Below, piece by piece: positions 1 through 10,694 of a DNA stretch of 64,000 nt. The stretch is from Rhipicephalus microplus. Its lineage: Eukaryota; Arthropoda; Arachnida; Ixodida; Ixodidae. Every line of letters starts with the position of its first letter. Position 1 is the stretch's first letter. The notes beneath the pieces are model-generated. The model saw only the letters and a program-made list of their open reading frames with translations, did no database searches and had not been told where the DNA came from. The translations under genes and the position numbers were made by a program. The stretch lies in assembly GCF_043290135.1 (NCBI RefSeq), contig NC_134710.1, positions 5,271,821-5,335,820 on the forward strand. The letters run 5' to 3'.

Positions 1-313
1 CTTGCCAGCAAAGTAAGCAGTACTGTCTTTTCTTGCTTCTTGCGTACGAGAATCGTCGAAGTATACACCACTGGATAGCGTAGTGGCGTTTGCGAGCCGC
101 GACAACAACCGGATGACAGCGCATTCATCCCGTGTTCGTCCCGTTGTAGATGGCATATTCGGCGGCGCGGGGCGCATCCAGTGCGAACGACGCTGTGTTT
201 CGGCAGCAGGAGAATTTCGGTCGCTGTAGAAAGCGGATGTTTCAGTGGGAACTAGGCATAAAAGTACGCATGCGACGTACCAAGCACATCGTGAGGTATC
301 AAAACTTGAATAC

Positions 314-550
314 TCACTTTCTGAGGCTGGCGCGGTCTTTTGCGAGGAACTGTGTCATCAGAAGATCCAGCCTTTCGCGCAAGGCGCGCACACTAAACAC
401 TTTTCCTAGAGCAAGGTTCATGTTCTTCACGATGCCTGCCCACCGCGAGGGATCTTGAAATGATTTGTGCGCGTTTACTTCGCACAGAAGCGCCAAATCA
501 TACGCGATGAAAAAGTAGAGCCACCTGGTGCTTGCCTTCGATGCCGCCAT
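314..550 (-). CDS. Possible first coding exon of a tick-expanded DNA-binding-like family
   Basis: A 78-codon frame starts at an ATG in good context (AAAATGG, 550-548) and ends at AGAAA followed by GTGAGT, a strong splice donor, near 318. The encoded stretch contains DPSRWAGIVKN and FSVRALRERLDLL, a pattern I associate with a large tick-specific family whose fold resembles Myb/SANT-type DNA-binding helices; that assignment is from memory and uncertain. A weak acceptor (TTTCTACAG, about 230-222) opens about 75 stop-free codons running off the window at position 1, so a second exon is possible but not supported by recognisable similarity. Another minus-strand open stretch lies upstream at 745-940. 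It could be a real spliced gene or one of many dispersed pseudocopies. Confidence 0.35.
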   Translation of the reverse strand: MAASKASTRWLYFFIAYDLALLCEVNAHKSFQDPSRWAGIVKNMNLALGKVFSVRALRERLDLLMTQFLAKDRASLRK

Positions 551-559
551 TTTGCAAAA

Positions 560-765
560 CGAAGTCTCGCGCTGTCGCGAACGTGTTCGAGAGCGGCGCG
601 ATCACCTCATACGTACGCACGCACGCATCTCATGCGTGCGTACGTAGCGGCTGCGTACGTAACGCGATACGTGCGCGTTGTGGTCTGCGCATGCGCACTA
701 CGCAGAACGTGGCGTCCTTACGTACGCAACGCCGCCACGTACGCAGCGTACGCAGTACTAAAACT
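560..765. other. CpG-dense, palindromic purine/pyrimidine-alternating stretch
   Basis: The block is built from ACGTACGC/GCGTACGT words. It holds a perfect hairpin at about 618-641: a 10-bp arm ACGCACGCAT, loop CTC and its complement. It lies directly upstream of the minus-strand ATG at 550, so it could be a promoter or 5' leader, or simply a low-complexity repeat. Alternating purine-pyrimidine runs of this kind can adopt Z-DNA. No promoter motif was identified. Confidence 0.4.
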
Positions 766-944
766 CTCTATTGCCTCTTTATCGTCGTCGGTCGACATTC
801 TGCTGCGTGATGTGGTGACCGTGTCACATCCGAAGTGCTCAATCGTATACCCAGCTGACCAAGATTTCTCACGAGATACCAGTCGCGGTATGAGCCTGCG
901 ACGTTCTACCAGGGGGCAGAAACTCCCTATATCTATACGATAGT

Positions 945-2451
945 GTGATTCAAGAAGACCTGTGGGGAATACTTGACACACTAGATGTGGAAGATGAAAT
1001 AACTAAGCTTCTAAAGGATATCTATAAATGTAACCAGGTAGTTATTAAATGGGAAGAACAGGTATCTGAACCTATAGTAATACAACGCGGACTTCGACAG
1101 GGATGTCCCCTGTCACCTTTGTTATTTATGCTGTATCTGGAAGCCAAATTAGAAGGGAGTTGACTTGGCTTAAACCTCTCTTTTGCCAATGAAGAAAAAC
1201 GCATTTTGAACAGTCATTACCAGCATTGAATTATGCAGATTATACAGTAATAATAGCCGACAACAAGGAAGATCTGCAGGGATTAATAGACACCTGTGAC
1301 AATGAGGGAGGTAGGTTAAATTTGAAGTTCAGCTGGGAAAAATCGGCAATCGGGATTTTTAATTATAACAAAGGCAGTGAGCATAAGATAGAGGGAGTCA
1401 CGCTAGAAATAGTGAATAAATACAAATAATTGGGCGAATGGATAAACGACAGCACTGAGTACCTAAGAGAACACAAAAGATACCTAGTGATAAGGGTAAC
1501 AGGAATACAGCTGTAATGGAAAATAGGGCACTAGGGAATTACAGTAGGTATGACGTTGTGAGAGGAATTTGGAAAGGTGTCATGGTCCCGGGTTTGACGT
1601 TCCAAAATGCGGTCTTGTGCATGGAACCAGAGGTCAGAGCAAGACTTGAAATTAAACAACATGGCATAGGTAGACTTGATTTGGGAGCACACGGGAATGT
1701 TCCAAATCAGGGGGCACATGGTGACATGAGATGGACATCCTTTGAGTGCAGGTAAGCTAGCAGCGAGATAAAATTTGAGGAGCGATTGAGAAAAATAGGA
1801 GAGGAGCGTTGGACAAGGAAAGTTTTCGGCTACTTGTATATGAAAAATGTTGACACCAAATGGAGGAAGCGAACGCGAAAGTTGTCGAGCAAGTATTTAG
1901 ACAAGAGCAGAATACCAAGCCAAAAGTAAACATTGGCTAAGAAGAAGGTGAAGGAAACAGAGAGGGACATGTGGAAGATTGGAATGCTTACGAAATCATC
2001 ACTGGAGACCTACCTACCTTTCAAGCAGGAAATTGCAAAAGAAAAAATCTACGATGATTCTCGGGGTAGTTCTCTGCTGTTCGAGGCCAGAACGGGAATG
2101 TTGCAGACCAGGGCGTACCAAGCCAAATACGAAGGCACAGACATGGTATGAAGTGCACGCGGAGAGGAGCAGGAAATGGTTGAACATACGATAATGTTCT
2201 GTACAGGGCTCCACCCTATAGTCCAACATAATGGAGCGGAATTTTTCAAAGCATTGGGGTTTAGGGCCACTGAAGGCGAAATAGACCTTAAATGGGTACA
2301 AATAACCAGGAAAAGGCTAACTGATTGATGGCTACAATTAAGGGGCGAGTGAAATTCAGTCCTCAAACACATAGTGATATTACTTGACTTTATGGCTAGG
2401 TGGCATGAGCCACCACCCGATCTAAAGGGCACAGCCGGATACATCCATCCA
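945..2451 (+). mobile_element. 5'-truncated non-LTR retrotransposon (tick LINE), inactive
   Basis: Translated pieces in shifting frames follow a reverse transcriptase in order. There is a fingers segment, then the palm motif GLRQGCPLSPLLF (about 1087-1125), then a catalytic box reading YADY near 1229-1240 where YADD is expected. Next come thumb-like YKYLGEWIN, VVRGIWKGVMVPGLTF and a C-terminal stretch to about 2335. Stops and frame breaks occur near 1161, 1429, 1755 and 1929. The 3' end carries a stem-loop (GGTGGC-ATGA-GCCACC, 2399-2414) and then a CATCCATCC tail, the usual 3' signature of a very common tick LINE. The endonuclease and ORF1 are absent, consistent with 5' truncation during target-primed reverse transcription. 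Clade is not certain from sequence alone. Confidence 0.85.
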
Positions 2452-3090
2452 TATATATTATGTATTCGCTCTCGGCAGTGGTAGCGGCGCTTTTACCACT
2501 GGCGATTGCCAGCCATCCTACGCTAAATAAATCACGAATAGAAAATGTATTTCATGACGTCCCTGGCAACCTCCCTAAATCGAGGAAAGGAGGAAAAATT
2601 GAGAGGAGGAGGGTTGCCGAGGTAGCCCTCATTTACCACTTCGCATGCCAGCGGAATGCGCTCGTGTCCTTTTTTCAAGTATGCTGGCCGCTTGGGCGAT
2701 GCGACCATTCGTAACATTTTTGTTAATCTGTTTTTTAATTTTGTTCGTGTTTCCTGAAGAGGCGTAAGTTAAGCTGATTGATTTTTCGCTAAGAAGAAAC
2801 TCTAGCGGCAAGAAAAAAATATTGTACGTTTTGTATAAAAAGCAGACATGCACGTAGTGTGAAAGGGTCAATCTAAAAATGCAGCTTTAACTTACAACTC
2901 ACATACGGACTTAATGAGCAAATGTTGAGCCCATAATGTTTGAAGTAATGCGAAAATTATGAACAACACGTCGTATTTGACTCAATGACGTTTGTTATAA
3001 CGGCACGCATAGTTTTCTTTAAAAACTTGAGTACCAAACGAAACTGAAGTTCTGACGTATACGGAGAGGTTTGAAGCGATCAGAAGTTTT
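2452..3090. other. AT-rich stretch without recognised genes
   Basis: Only short unconvincing frames are present and none has recognisable domains. I see no repeat with a clear partner elsewhere in the window. Confidence 0.5.
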
Positions 3091-3117
3091 TCGAGAAAGA
3101 AGGTCGCGAAAAACAAT

Positions 3118-3190
3118 GTTTCGGCAAGTTGACTTGTTCTCATCAGGGCAACAGCGTTGCCTTGACGAACAAAAGTTCACTTGTCAAAAT
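3118..3190. ncRNA. Inverted repeat with hammerhead-like core (PLE-end signature)
   Basis: Two related copies face each other around GGCAACAGCGTTGCC (3148-3162). The minus-strand copy has CTGATGAG (3146-3139), a small stem-loop CAAG-TCAA-CTTG, then CGAAAC (3123-3118). That is the conserved CUGAUGA...GAAA spacing of a hammerhead ribozyme. The plus-strand copy is degraded (TTGACGAA ... CTTGTCAAAA). Penelope-like elements are known to carry minimal hammerheads in their terminal repeats, and head-to-head ends are common for them. I cannot identify a good stem III or cleavage site, so activity is doubtful. Confidence 0.4.
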
Positions 3191-3230
3191 TTGAGCTGCG
3201 TCGAAATTTTTTGTAATGATTTTTAGAAGC

Positions 3231-4336
3231 CTTTATTATATCACGTGTATAAAGAAAGACTCCCAAATTATGAAATTGCGCCTACGAGAATTCGATGAGC
3301 AGGAAGCACCCTATAAAAAATTGACGTCATTTGAACTACCCTCCAAAAGTTAAAGAATCTAAAACTATGTAGCCAAGCCAACACGAATGCAAGCCTTTAA
3401 ATAAACGCATTTTCTTTACAGGAGCTTGGCTGGCATCTTTATTATTTAGTCAAGCGACACTGCACTTCTGTCAGTCAAGCAATCGAGGCTTGCAGAAAAC
3501 TGGGTTTACTCACGAGAACTCATGAAATATCAATACCTGCTCAAATAATGGGTCCAAATACTTGCGCTTACTCGTTGCCGTTAGAAAACGCAGCAAAACC
3601 TTCGCGTAGCTAGAAATCTCGGTTTAGGACACCACAGAGCCGCAAGAAATGTGTGTTGCTCGATTAAGCTATCTTCGACGAATGCATGGCTGTCTTGTTC
3701 GGCGTAGCTCACAGCGGCTTGCGTTCTCTGCCCGCCACAACTTCCTGACTGTATTTCTGTAGTTGACACGCCAAACAGCGAGATAACTGAGTGCGATTCA
3801 ACTTGTAATATTGCTGAGCGAGGGGAGAGAAGGAACGGAGGCAAGCACTGTGAACACAAGTCAATCACTTCCCACGCTTCGCCTGATTAGAAATTCACAA
3901 AATAAGGAATAAGAAAAGACATAAGCTAACAAAAGAGAAGTTCTTTACAATAGCATTAATTTTTTAATTGTGAAAAAACTTGTGAAAACCAACAAATGCG
4001 AACATTCACATGAATCTCGTTCCGTTCAACCGGATCTTAGGATGCGCAGCAACCGCTACAAGCGTGCATGTTCCTGGAAACCGAAATCAGCGATGAGTTT
4101 CCGGAGCCTGGTTCTACAGCGGATCTGGACGCAAAAGTGTTATTTGCGGCGTGTATGTGCTCTAAAGTGCGCCGCACAAGGAGGCTGTCAGTGCAGTCTT
4201 CTTGTTCATCGTTGAATATTTTACAGCGCAACGAGTTAGAACGGACAGAGAAGAGACGCAGCACTGATCCCACAACTGCAACTTATTTGAAAAAAAGAAA
4301 GCGCATATATAAGAAATGAGGACTCATCAGAAACTG
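3231..4336. other. Gene-poor stretch with one unassigned minus frame
   Basis: A minus-strand frame at 3581-3868 (95 codons) ends in LATRRFCCVF. I do not recognise it; it may be part of an old repeat. The remainder is AT-rich with no domains. Confidence 0.4.
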
Positions 4337-4955
4337 TGCGCATGCGTTGCAACACAACGTGATTCATGTCTTGTCTGACAAGTAGCTATACTCTTTATCT
4401 TGAAGAGTGCATACACAAAACATACTTACACATAACCACGCATGGTTTGAAAAACATTGATGCTCATTATGGCGTAAACGTGTCGTTCTCAGCACATAAC
4501 AACGTGGGTAAAGGGTTTGCTTTGGTGGATAGAGCGTTGTTACAGCATCCAGGGAAAGGAAAAAAATGCGTCTCTAATCATGTCCTCAAATATGCGCATT
4601 GTGCTATACTGGCGTGCTTTATGTCATTCCGCTGTCTCGCGGCTGCGAATACGTATGCCAAACGGGGCGGTGCATAAACGTGCGCTTTTAAGAGCCTGAG
4701 CTGACGCTATCAGGGGCTGCAATCACGTCTCATATGGCGGCACATTCTGGATCATGCGGATGTGTGCCCCACTTGAAGATAAACAAGTTTAAAATATAGA
4801 CGCGTTTAAAATATAGGTACGCGTGAAATAGCCGAAGCATTTTTCATTAGATCAAATAAGTGCATATGTCATCCATCTATCACTATTCAAAAAGAAGAAT
4901 ATAACTAATTGTTAGACAAGACATGAATCATGTTGTGTTGGAACACATGTACACA
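4337..4955. mobile_element. Non-autonomous element with about 60-bp inverted ends
   Basis: Left end 4337-4400 and right end 4890-4955 match in inverted orientation. The core CAACACAAC[G/A]TGATTCATG is followed on both sides by TCTTGTCT[G/A]ACAA. Similarity continues inward through TAGCTATACTC / TAGTTATATTC and weakly outward. The roughly 500-bp interior has no transposase-like frame. This is the architecture of a MITE or foldback element. A target duplication was not clear, so the superfamily is unassigned. Confidence 0.6.
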
Positions 4956-5451
4956 TGCACAATGCTTTCGATGCCGTATATCTTTCTATTATGTTGTTTC
5001 CTTTTCCAAATTAATTTCAGTGGTGACTTCAGCGCTGTGTCCCTTCTCTGTCTCCCTGTAACCCATTGAGCTGTAAAATATTTGACGATGAACATCCGCC
5101 AACTTTCCAAAATCATGATTCTGCTTCAGTGAGTTTTATTTTGTTTCAGGCATCTCGATACAAAAACTTCATCAACCTTGAATTTGCTGCTGTTTACCTC
5201 GCGTATACTTTGTTTCAAGTTCTCTCTGCACTTTGCACGTTCTGCTTTCATACAGCCCATTATTAAATATCCCCTAAAATTTCGGAGTGATGAATGACAA
5301 CTTCAGGAAGCCTTCATTTCTATCGTGTGAAAATAATACAGACAGAACATTCCAGATAAGGCTAGTCGAGATGCGAACGACTTCTATATGGTCCCCAAAC
5401 ATAGAGACTGCCTATGTATAGTCACATGGAAGAAAAATGTCTCAATTCTCA
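4956..5451. other. AT-rich intergenic stretch
   Basis: Nothing recognisable: short frames without domains and no repeat partner seen. Confidence 0.5.
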
Positions 5452-5691
5452 ACGCCCCGCCGCGGTGGTCTAGTGGCTAAGGTACTCGGCTGCTGACCCG
5501 CAGGTCGCGGGATCGAATCCCGGCTGAGGGGGCTGCATTTCGGGTAGAGGCGGAAATGTTGTAGGTCCATGCTCAGATTTTGGTGCACGTTAAGGAACTC
5601 CAGGTGGTCGAAATTTTGGGAGCCCTCCACTACGGCGTATCTCATAATCATATGGAGGTTTTGGGACGTTAAGCCCCACCATTCATATCAA
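5452..5691 (+). mobile_element. Ruka-type tRNA-derived SINE, full length
   Basis: It starts with CCCCGCCGCGGTGGTCTAG. It carries an A-box-like TGGTCTAGTGG and a B-box GGATCGAATCC, then the unrelated SINE body (GGTGCACGTTAAGGAACTCC, then TTTTGGGACGTTAAGCCCC), and ends in an ATATCAATCAA tail. Probable 9-bp target duplication TCAATTCTC at 5443-5451 and 5692-5700. RNA polymerase III would transcribe such an element; it codes for no protein and depends on a LINE for mobility. Confidence 0.92.
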
Positions 5692-5700
5692 TCAATTCTC

Positions 5701-6271
5701 TCCAAACTTCCACTTTGAAGTCGAAAGCTATGTGCATCTAAAAAACTGAAATATAACTGTTACCAAATTTGCTTGTTCTATACAACCTGTTGACATACAA
5801 CTCGCACAATAGCCTGAACGAAACTTTGATGACAGTTTGCCATCACAAAAATTAGATATGAGTCGCCCAAATCGTAGCTATGCAGTACCCTGCCGATTCG
5901 CATTTGCTAATTGTATCATATAGGACATACCTTTTTGTCATGGAGCTTCAATTAAATGCAAATGAAAATGACCCGTATAAACCGCATGGTTTGATTGGAG
6001 GCCCCTTGTGGTACTTTTTGATAGCCATCTCGTTTACATCTTCTCTGTAGAAACTGTATACCCTAAAGGGTGTAAAACAAGTGTAGGTTATAAAAGTACC
6101 CTTCTGAACACCCTTTTTACACTGCTATTTAAAGAATTAGGGTGTCTGTATATAAAACACCTTTGAAACAACGCAATTACACCCTTATATTACACTGTAA
6201 GACAAAAGAAGGTTAAAAGGGTGTGTGGTTTGTATTTTCAGGCTAATGAGGCTGCCACAACCATTTATTCT
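5701..6271. other. Intergenic stretch with clustered GGGTGT/ACACCC words
   Basis: From about 6060 to 6240 the words GGGTGTAAA and TTTTACACCC recur on both strands (for example ACCCT-AA-AGGGT at 6061-6072). This suggests a decayed palindromic repeat. No coding signal. Confidence 0.4.
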
Positions 6272-6620
6272 TTTAGGGACTAACGGAACCGGGTCTAACA
6301 GTTAGTCCCCACAGACCAGCTCAAGGAACTAACATTTGATTTATATGTGGGGTTTAACGTCCCAAAACCACCATATAATTATGGGATACGCCGTTGTGGA
6401 GGGTTCCGGAAATTTCGACAACCTGTGATGGAACTAACATTTAGTCTCCACATTTACACCTTAGCGCGGGTAACCGTTAGTTCCATAAATCACCTTAAAG
6501 GACAAACATTTGATCCTCAAATTTACACCTTATCAGGTAACCGTTAGTCTCCACATTTACACCTTACCGGGCAACCGCTGGTCCTCATAGTTGCATTTCG
6601 CCGGACAAACAGTTGGTCCA
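6272..6620 (+). repeat. Degenerate ~34-bp tandem repeat (satellite)
   Basis: At least seven units of about 33-36 bp share the pattern TCCACATTTACACCTTA followed by GGTAACCGTTAGT (clearest at 6446-6600). The unit repeats on both sides of a SINE inserted at 6338-6429. Confidence 0.7.
6338..6429 (-). mobile_element. 5'-truncated Ruka-type SINE inside the satellite
   Basis: Only the 3' part of the SINE is present in reverse orientation (GTGGGGTTTAACGTCCCAAA). It is flanked by a perfect 13-bp duplication GGAACTAACATTT at 6325-6337 and 6430-6442. Removing the insert restores the regular 34-36-bp repeat phase, so the satellite is older than the SINE. Confidence 0.88.
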
Positions 6621-8127
6621 CTCAAATACTCCAACCGAAGGAACTTTTTTTCCCGGTTCAAATAGTTTTTCTATTTACTCTCCGCCAGGCCTAATACTTT
6701 TTGCCTGTTTTTTCTTCGAAGTGAGAAAGAAAATGCGCGGAAAAGAACACGCGAAAAATTATTTAGCCACATGTGTGTCACTGCTTTCGCAGTCACTGAA
6801 ACAACGAAAGACAAAAGTGAGACATTCAAATCATCTATTTTTCTATATACACGTGAACTTTCTCCCTTATTTAAGAAAATTCATGGTGAAATGTACAAGC
6901 CAACCTCGTTGTCACATCTTGTACAGTCTTTGTGAAGCTCCTCCGACGAAAGCGATAGATCACAGGTATTGCAGACGCCAGTGCATACAGCCGTCTGCAT
7001 GTTGTGTGCCCACGGATGTGCAGTAAGATAGTAAAAATAATTAGTCACAAATGACAGAAGATGAGTATGCACGCATATGACAAGTACGTGCAAGTTGACA
7101 TACATACGTGTAAAATATGACATGCGGGCAGCGGAACGATGCGAGTCACATTTAACGCCGAGTGCTTTTGTCGGTGGCTGCGGAAACGATGTGCTGTGGA
7201 AGTATATGCAGTAGCAACAAAAGTATGCCTTTTGACCTGTGTCTTCTAGATAAAAAACAAGGTCAATAGCTCGGAATGCACTGCTAGCTGGACTTTCATC
7301 CATGAGTATTCTTACATCCCGGTTTTCTTTTGAGCATGCAGTGCCTACTATTCGCGTTATCGGTGAACAGATTGCCGAGTTACTTATCACGGTACAATTA
7401 GCACGTCTTCATTCGCATACGTAGCGGTAATTTACTGGAGCATAAAGCAAAAAAAAGCAGAACAAAACGCACGGAGTGTGCGCTGATTTTTTGTTCTTAT
7501 TACCACTTTGTGCAGTGTGATCACTGAATAAAAGTTATTGTGATCATTGAATAAAACTAAATTGTCATAATTTGGCTTGACTAGGCGTCATTTCTTCCTG
7601 TTAAAACCGATCGCAAGCATTGTGCATGCTAAAGAGCCTGCGTATGTGTGAAATAAATAAGTCACGCAGCAGATAACATATGAATACGCTGCTACGCTGT
7701 TGGTTCCCTTAATTCATCGGTCAAAGATGCCACTAACGGTGAATAAAGGTTCGAAGAATAGGTTTCTTTGTAAAGCCAAGACAAAGTGAACGGTAGTACA
7801 TTTAAACATCACTATTTAGTCATGATTCCGTATTAGATTAGCTGACGTTGACTTGAAGTGCACTCGTGGTTGACTCGCCGGTGATTGTCTTAGCGCAAGC
7901 CCTTAGCGATCAGGGGCCCATCAAAAGTAATTTGAGATCAAATTTCGCGCTAGTGCACACAAAAGGACGTCACTTGCTTACCAGCTATTGCGTCACATCC
8001 GCTTTATTTTTTGTTCCGCCGGAAGAGTTCCCTCTTCACAGAGATGACACTAAGCCTCATGAGCAGCTGATCAGCCGCCATTATCTGAACGTATGGGCTT
8101 CTATGGAGCCTTCGCTACCAGTCTGTA
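6621..8127. other. AT-rich stretch, one long unassigned minus frame
   Basis: A minus frame of 169 codons (6881-7390) is the longest here. It has several Cys and His residues near its end (CNTCDL, CTRCDN) but no fold I recognise and no clear splice or promoter context. Near 7515-7560 the phrase GTGATCA[C/T]TGAATAAAA occurs twice. I call no gene. Confidence 0.4.
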
Positions 8128-8500
8128 TACAGGGTGTTTCAGCTAAAAAACACCAAGCAATAAAAAATTGAAAAGTTAGTGCTACGCATCTCCAGCTAGC
8201 GCAGTATTGTTCTTAGCTGTGTGTATCACGTCAGAATATTTTTGATCCGCCAAAAACGGTAATAACGAAGATTTCTCAATGAACTCGCTAAATACTGACT
8301 CTAGAAAAATATTTTCAATACAAGATATGTAGCTCTTATCCAGAAATAACAAAGTTTTCAAGTTGCGTTAAGATGACAACGCTGTTTTTTTTTTTCAGGG
8401 TTTGTTTAAAGTGCGCGAAAGTAAAAAAAAATACCACGTGATTGCCGCCAAACGCACGGCACTTTGGGTGCCCTCAAATGTAAGTAGAACGAATTAGCGA
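8128..8500 (+). mobile_element. One end of an arthropod repeat beginning TACAGGGTGTTTCAGCT
   Basis: TACAGGGTGTTTCAGCTAA is a terminus I know from widespread arthropod transposon-derived repeats. The following 370 bp is non-coding. No matching inverted end is seen in the window, so the right boundary is unknown. Confidence 0.4.
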
Positions 8501-8583
8501 AGGCTTCTCACGCACGAAGGTCACTTGAACAGGCCAACGGTAACTACGATGGACATTATAAGCGATGGTTGGATGGTACCATT

Positions 8584-8705
8584 AAAAAAAGGGGGGGGGG
8601 GGCGGAGACAAAAAAGCGGCTGCCACGTGCATTGCGATACGAGACCGAAGGCAGCATTTGGTGCAGTACACACGTTTTTTTTTTTTTGGGGGGGGGGGGG
8701 GGGGG
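8584..8705. repeat. Mononucleotide G runs (A7G12 and T13G18)
   Basis: A7 then G12 spans 8584-8602, and T13 then G18 spans 8675-8705. Such runs can form G-quadruplexes and are prone to sequencing-length error. A plus frame across them is an artefact of the runs. Confidence 0.8.
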
Positions 8706-9417
8706 CAACGATAAACATGATGGTGGGGGAGAGGACTCGAACAGAAATCGTTGTCGTTGGCCTGAAAAGAAAAAAAAATTGGAATGCTTTTTGCTGGTGA
8801 TAAGATTTTTTCAAATAATAAAAAAATTGTAGGCTAAGCCATTTGGCCTGTCCCGTCAATTTATATGCCGTATTATGATTATGTAGGTCTTTAACAATAA
8901 TGGGGTCCAAGGACTTCAAATGTGCAATCATAACAGATCTTTACATCCTATTGTTAATCCGAGAAAATGGGGGACCACAAGCAGGCAATTGTGAGCTGAA
9001 CATCATTGCTTCATTTTGACATTTGTTTCTAAACCTGCACTTTTGCACCATGCTAGACAGCTAGGGATGCAAGCTGCTCTAAGAATCAATAGGCTTTGTC
9101 ACATAGTCACCATTAACAGTGGAACTTGTATACTGGTCTGCTTCACCAAGTGGATTCATTATGAAAAAAAGATAGCTGTTAGTATTGCATTTCATAATTT
9201 TGCCGTTGTACATCTGCACATTTCTTAAAAATCAAACTTCATCTTTCTGGATTTATAGAAGTAAACACCTCTTGGAGAGACATAAAAAATAATATCGCCA
9301 TGTGTTCATGATGTTGAAGACTGCAGTAGTTGGTGGGACTGAGGCCAAACTTTTTTATTTCAGCGAACGTTTGCCTGAAGAACGGAAAGTCAAACTACAA
9401 GCAATACACAGTCTGCC
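8706..9417. other. AT-rich stretch without recognised features
   Basis: Short frames only; no domains, repeats or RNA genes seen. Confidence 0.5.
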
Positions 9418-9720
9418 CTGATGGCGGTGAACAGTGCGTCGGCCATTAACAATCTGACAAGCAGTACAGTGCATATGTTTTTATTCACGTGTGAGTGAAA
9501 TTTCCGGGGGTATTGCTGGTGGCTGCGTAAGCACTAGACTATTCGCGTCCGGTCCACAAACTCAACAGTGTGATCTTCAATTATCGCGGAGTTTCTGGAA
9601 CACTGCTAGCCACCTGCACCGAGTATTGCTTAGAGTCTTTGTGGGTGGAACCCGACTTTATCGAAATAAAGCACACGTGGCAACATTCATGTCAGCCTTG
9701 TCATTTATATTCTAAATTTA
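9418..9720 (+). repeat. Dispersed repeat family A, copy 1
   Basis: The same order of blocks occurs at 48612-48910: GGCGGTGAACAGTGCGTC, then TCAATTATCGCGGAG, then TATTGCTTAGAGTCTTTGTG, then CACACGTGGCAACATT. Divergence is high. It does not code convincingly. It resembles a repeat often seen in tick genomes, but I have no class for it. Confidence 0.6.
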
Positions 9721-10694
9721 TTTCAAGTGAAAAGATATTTTTGCTCTGAAAGGCCAAAAACCATCTGAATGTGGTGTGTTGTGCTGCAAGTGTTATTGCC
9801 ATGACAAATATATATGTCAATTCACATAGCTGAAGTAGGAATATATGCGGAATTCACATTCGACAAGCATTTCGCAAAGGCAAGTAATTTTTTTTTCATT
9901 TTCAGCACATCTTGTGACAGCCTTAATTAATCATCTCATATCCGAAATTCTCTTGAAAAAACAATTCGCATATTGTATTTGCTTTTTTTTGTTCCAGGAC
10001 AGCATTTAAATATTCACGTGAGATTCTGCATTTATTATTTTTTTTTTTGCGACAAAGCACCCGGAGTATGTAGGCATTTGACTCAACTTGAGCCAGCAAA
10101 TGGACGCTTCCAAATCTTCTCAGAAAATACATTTTATTAATACAAAGAATTAAAATTTAGCCAGGCTGCCACTCGTGATTTAGGCAAAAATTGCCCCAAT
10201 GTATTGGCACTCACTGCATTTTCTATCTGGCATGTGCTGAATTTCAAATGGTAATTTTTGTAATTTGCTGTGTTAATTTCATTCCTATCTCAGCAGACTT
10301 AATTGTGCTGTCAGACCTTGTGATTTTATAATTATTGCACAAATAATGCAATAATTAACAAGTGCTTATGAACAGGCTCATACTCAGTTTACTGGTTTAA
10401 GCTAAAGGCAAAAAAATGTGCCATAAACTGATCCTTCTTGCTAATGGACGACAAGATATAAAGCAATTTTCCCCAAATACACTTATGTTTTTACTCCCAT
10501 TTCATGTCACGAATTGGCATTCCTTGTAACCAGGTACGTTTTCTTTTTTTTTTTCATTTACGTACCTTGACGCATGTGCAAGGGTGTGTTCAATGAGGGG
10601 TGGGATACAGCACAAAAAGAGCACTTGTGATGTTTACAGGTGCGCAATCACATTCACGCAAAAAGATGGTGAATCATTGGTGGCGACATTACTA
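9721..10694. other. AT-rich stretch without recognised features
   Basis: Contains poly-T tracts (for example 9887-9900 and 10028-10050) and short unconvincing frames. No repeat partner or domain was seen. Confidence 0.5.

Noticed and set aside
5452..5530. tRNA gene in the head of the SINE
   Set aside because: A- and B-box-like words are present, but the head continues into a SINE body, recurs seven times and does not fold into a proper cloverleaf.
8525..8832. Glycine-rich protein frames across G runs
   Set aside because: They come from G12 and G18 homopolymers in overlapping frames; no start context or domain.
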